From NCBI GenBank assembly GCA_003157575.1, contig PMKA01000394.1:4228-12706 (forward strand): a DNA stretch of 8,479 nucleotides. The letters are read 5' to 3'. The notes below the pieces were generated by a model, which saw only the letters and a program-made list of their open reading frames with translations, ran no database searches and was not told the DNA's origin. This stretch comes from Opitutia bacterium (GTDB taxonomy: Bacteria > Verrucomicrobiota > Verrucomicrobiia > Opitutales > Opitutaceae). This document shows, piece after piece, positions 7,226 through 8,479 of this stretch (position 1 is the first letter of the stretch; the number at the start of each line of letters is the position of its first letter). The translations under genes and the position numbers were made by a program.

Positions 7226-8479
7226 GGCTGTTTCCTCGCAAGGATGGAGGCCCGAACGTCAGCGGCGCGAAATACCGACTCCAGGAATGCGAGACGGAAT
7301 GGTCCGTAATGGTCGAGCAGCCGAAGGACGCCCCGCGTATAGCTCTCGTGGCCGTCTTTATCGCGCCCCATGCGACGGCTATCGGTGGACAGGCAGGCAC
7401 AACCGAGGCTTATCCCGTCAATAACCACGGCAGGGATAGCGCTGCCGTCCGCCACTCCGCGCACGGTATCGTTGTCCTTCCCGTCTTTGGGAAATCGCGG
7501 AATTTCGTCCCGAAGGACTTTCCGCACATGACCGTGGTGGCTCATGATGACGTATTCCGCGAGGAGGCTGGCGAGGTCGATGTCACGGGTTGGGCCGAGC
7601 CGCTTCTGTTCGGCTTGGCGAAACGCGAGCGCGGAAGCGACTTCGTGGGCGATTTCCGGGCGGAAGGTGCAACGGAGTTCGCGAATCCTCTTTTTGAGGG
7701 TCTCGCCTTCCAACCCAATCAGCGATGGGCTGTCGGAAAGCGAGAACTTCGCGAATGGCATGTTTGCCTCCTTACCGGTGATATCCGCATTTCCGAGAGC
7801 CGTGAGGACAGCCTGCTGCCAGGCTGGGTGATTCTTCCCAACATCATGCCACGATGCTGCGCTCAGAAGCGCATCAGGTTCGATCTCGTTTTCGATTGGC
7901 GAAAACAGAATATGCACTATCGCGCCCAGTTCATGTGCCACCGTCGCCGTGTGAACCGCAATGCTCTGCCAGCCGTTGGCAAGGACGGAGAGTTGTTCCT
8001 CGTCCGAAGGTTCGACCTGAAGCCGGTAATGAGAGGTGTGCTTGTTGTCAGCTCTGTCGCCCGTCCAACCCGAAGCGTTGTCGTATCCGCCTGCTGTGAG
8101 CGGCAGGAGGATGGTCATGCCAGGCATGGGCTGGATGTCGCGCATGCTGAGCCAACCACTTTCCTTCCCACGCCAAAGCCAGCCATGATTGAGAATATCG
8201 CGCGCGTCCTTCGCTTCCCGGATCGACACAGGACAAAGCTCGTCGCGCTGGTAGTCTGGGAAGGAGTCTGGCTGCACGTCGTTCGTTGACCACGGCTCAC
8301 GCCAACAAACTTGCAGATCCGCGCTCACGTCGAGTCCACGGACAAAGGGCGTTACGTCGGTGAAGCCGAGGGAAAGATTGGCGTCAGTGTCGAAGAAGTC
8401 GGTCAGTTCGTAGCGTTGGAGTGAATACGGGCATCGCGGGATGGAAGTGGCGATGTCGGCCTGGATCAGCTCGAGATTT
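7222..8479 (-). CDS. cas3: Cas3, C-terminal part with HD nuclease domain (5' partial)
   Basis: Target-degrading helicase-nuclease of a type I CRISPR system; only the last 418 codons are inside the window. The frame stays open to the window edge, so the internal GTG at 8328 is not the true start. Counting residues from the first full codon at 8478, about 1-70 look like the linker after the helicase (LTDFFDTDANLSLGFTDV, then LQVCWREPW). The HD nuclease domain follows: candidate metal ligand H176 or H182, the HD pair H211-D212 in SWHDVGK, HEVASAL at 279-285, the histidine cluster SHHGH at 313-317, and a late aspartate D407 in RAADVRAS. As I recall, an HD domain at the C-terminus is the I-G/I-U arrangement, whereas most type I Cas3 proteins carry HD at the N-terminus. 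Its stop overlaps the next start as ATGA. The helicase motifs cannot be checked here. Confidence 0.9.
   Translation of the reverse strand, partial: NLELIQADIATSIPRCPYSLQRYELTDFFDTDANLSLGFTDVTPFVRGLDVSADLQVCWREPWSTNDVQPDSFPDYQRDELCPVSIREAKDARDILNHGWLWRGKESGWLSMRDIQPMPGMTILLPLTAGGYDNASGWTGDRADNKHTSHYRLQVEPSDEEQLSVLANGWQSIAVHTATVAHELGAIVHILFSPIENEIEPDALLSAASWHDVGKNHPAWQQAVLTALGNADITGKEANMPFAKFSLSDSPSLIGLEGETLKKRIRELRCTFRPEIAHEVASALAFRQAEQKRLGPTRDIDLASLLAEYVIMSHHGHVRKVLRDEIPRFPKDGKDNDTVRGVADGSAIPAVVIDGISLGCACLSTDSRRMGRDKDGHESYTRGVLRLLDHYGPFRLAFLESVFRAADVRASILARKQP
7233..7237 (-). promoter_or_regulatory. Ribosome binding site of the DUF1016 gene
   Basis: GAGGA on the minus strand, 7 bases before the ATG at 7225-7223 and inside the 3' end of cas3. 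Together with the ATGA overlap it supports this start and coupled translation. Confidence 0.65.

Noticed and set aside
7309..8289. A 326-codon open frame on the plus strand
   Set aside because: It is antisense to the HD domain of cas3, whose catalytic motifs are clear on the other strand.
8326..8328. GTG at 8328 as the start of a separate HD protein (a stand-alone Cas3'')
   Set aside because: The frame continues upstream without a stop to the window edge, and the upstream residues resemble the Cas3 linker, so the gene is simply cut by the window.
1..8479. CRISPR array, tRNA, rRNA or insertion sequence in the window
   Set aside because: No regularly spaced direct repeats, no RNA gene pattern and no transposase were seen; non-coding gaps total under 60 bases.

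Overview
The window is almost entirely coding, and every gene I support lies on the minus strand, so it reads from the high-coordinate end to the low. It is the effector part of a class 1 CRISPR-Cas operon of subtype I-G (formerly I-U). In transcription order the genes are: the 3' part of cas3, cut by the window edge (8479-7222); a DUF1016/YhcG-type PD-(D/E)xK nuclease gene (7225-6086); csx17, the Cas8-like large subunit (6078-3733); csb1, the Cas7 backbone (3697-2426); csb2, a Cas5-Cas6 fusion (2429-795); a SIMPL/DUF541 protein (798-151); and the first 45 codons of an unrecognised gene that leaves the window (136-1).

The packing points to one transcription unit. The cas3/DUF1016, csb1/csb2 and csb2/SIMPL junctions are all four-base ATGA stop/start overlaps. 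DUF1016 and csx17 are 7 bases apart, csx17 and csb1 35, and SIMPL and the last ORF 14. No gap is long enough for a separate promoter, terminator, RNA gene or CRISPR array, and I saw none. The operon promoter, the helicase half of cas3, any cas1/cas2/cas4 genes and the array must lie outside the window or be absent.

By family knowledge, Csb2 should process crRNA and hold its 5' end, Csb1 should form the backbone along the spacer, Csx17 should be the large subunit, and Cas3 should unwind and cut the target DNA. Two genes are not part of the standard I-G set: the DUF1016 nuclease between cas3 and csx17, and the SIMPL protein directly after csb2. Both are coupled to core cas genes, so they are the best candidates for undescribed accessory functions.

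The organism cannot be named from this sequence. Base composition is moderately high in GC but uneven: hand-counted samples give about 51% GC in csb1, about 55% in the DUF1016 gene and about 68% in the SIMPL gene. Subtype I-G loci occur in several phyla, including Deltaproteobacteria (Geobacter), Planctomycetes, Verrucomicrobia and Actinobacteria. I cannot choose between them.
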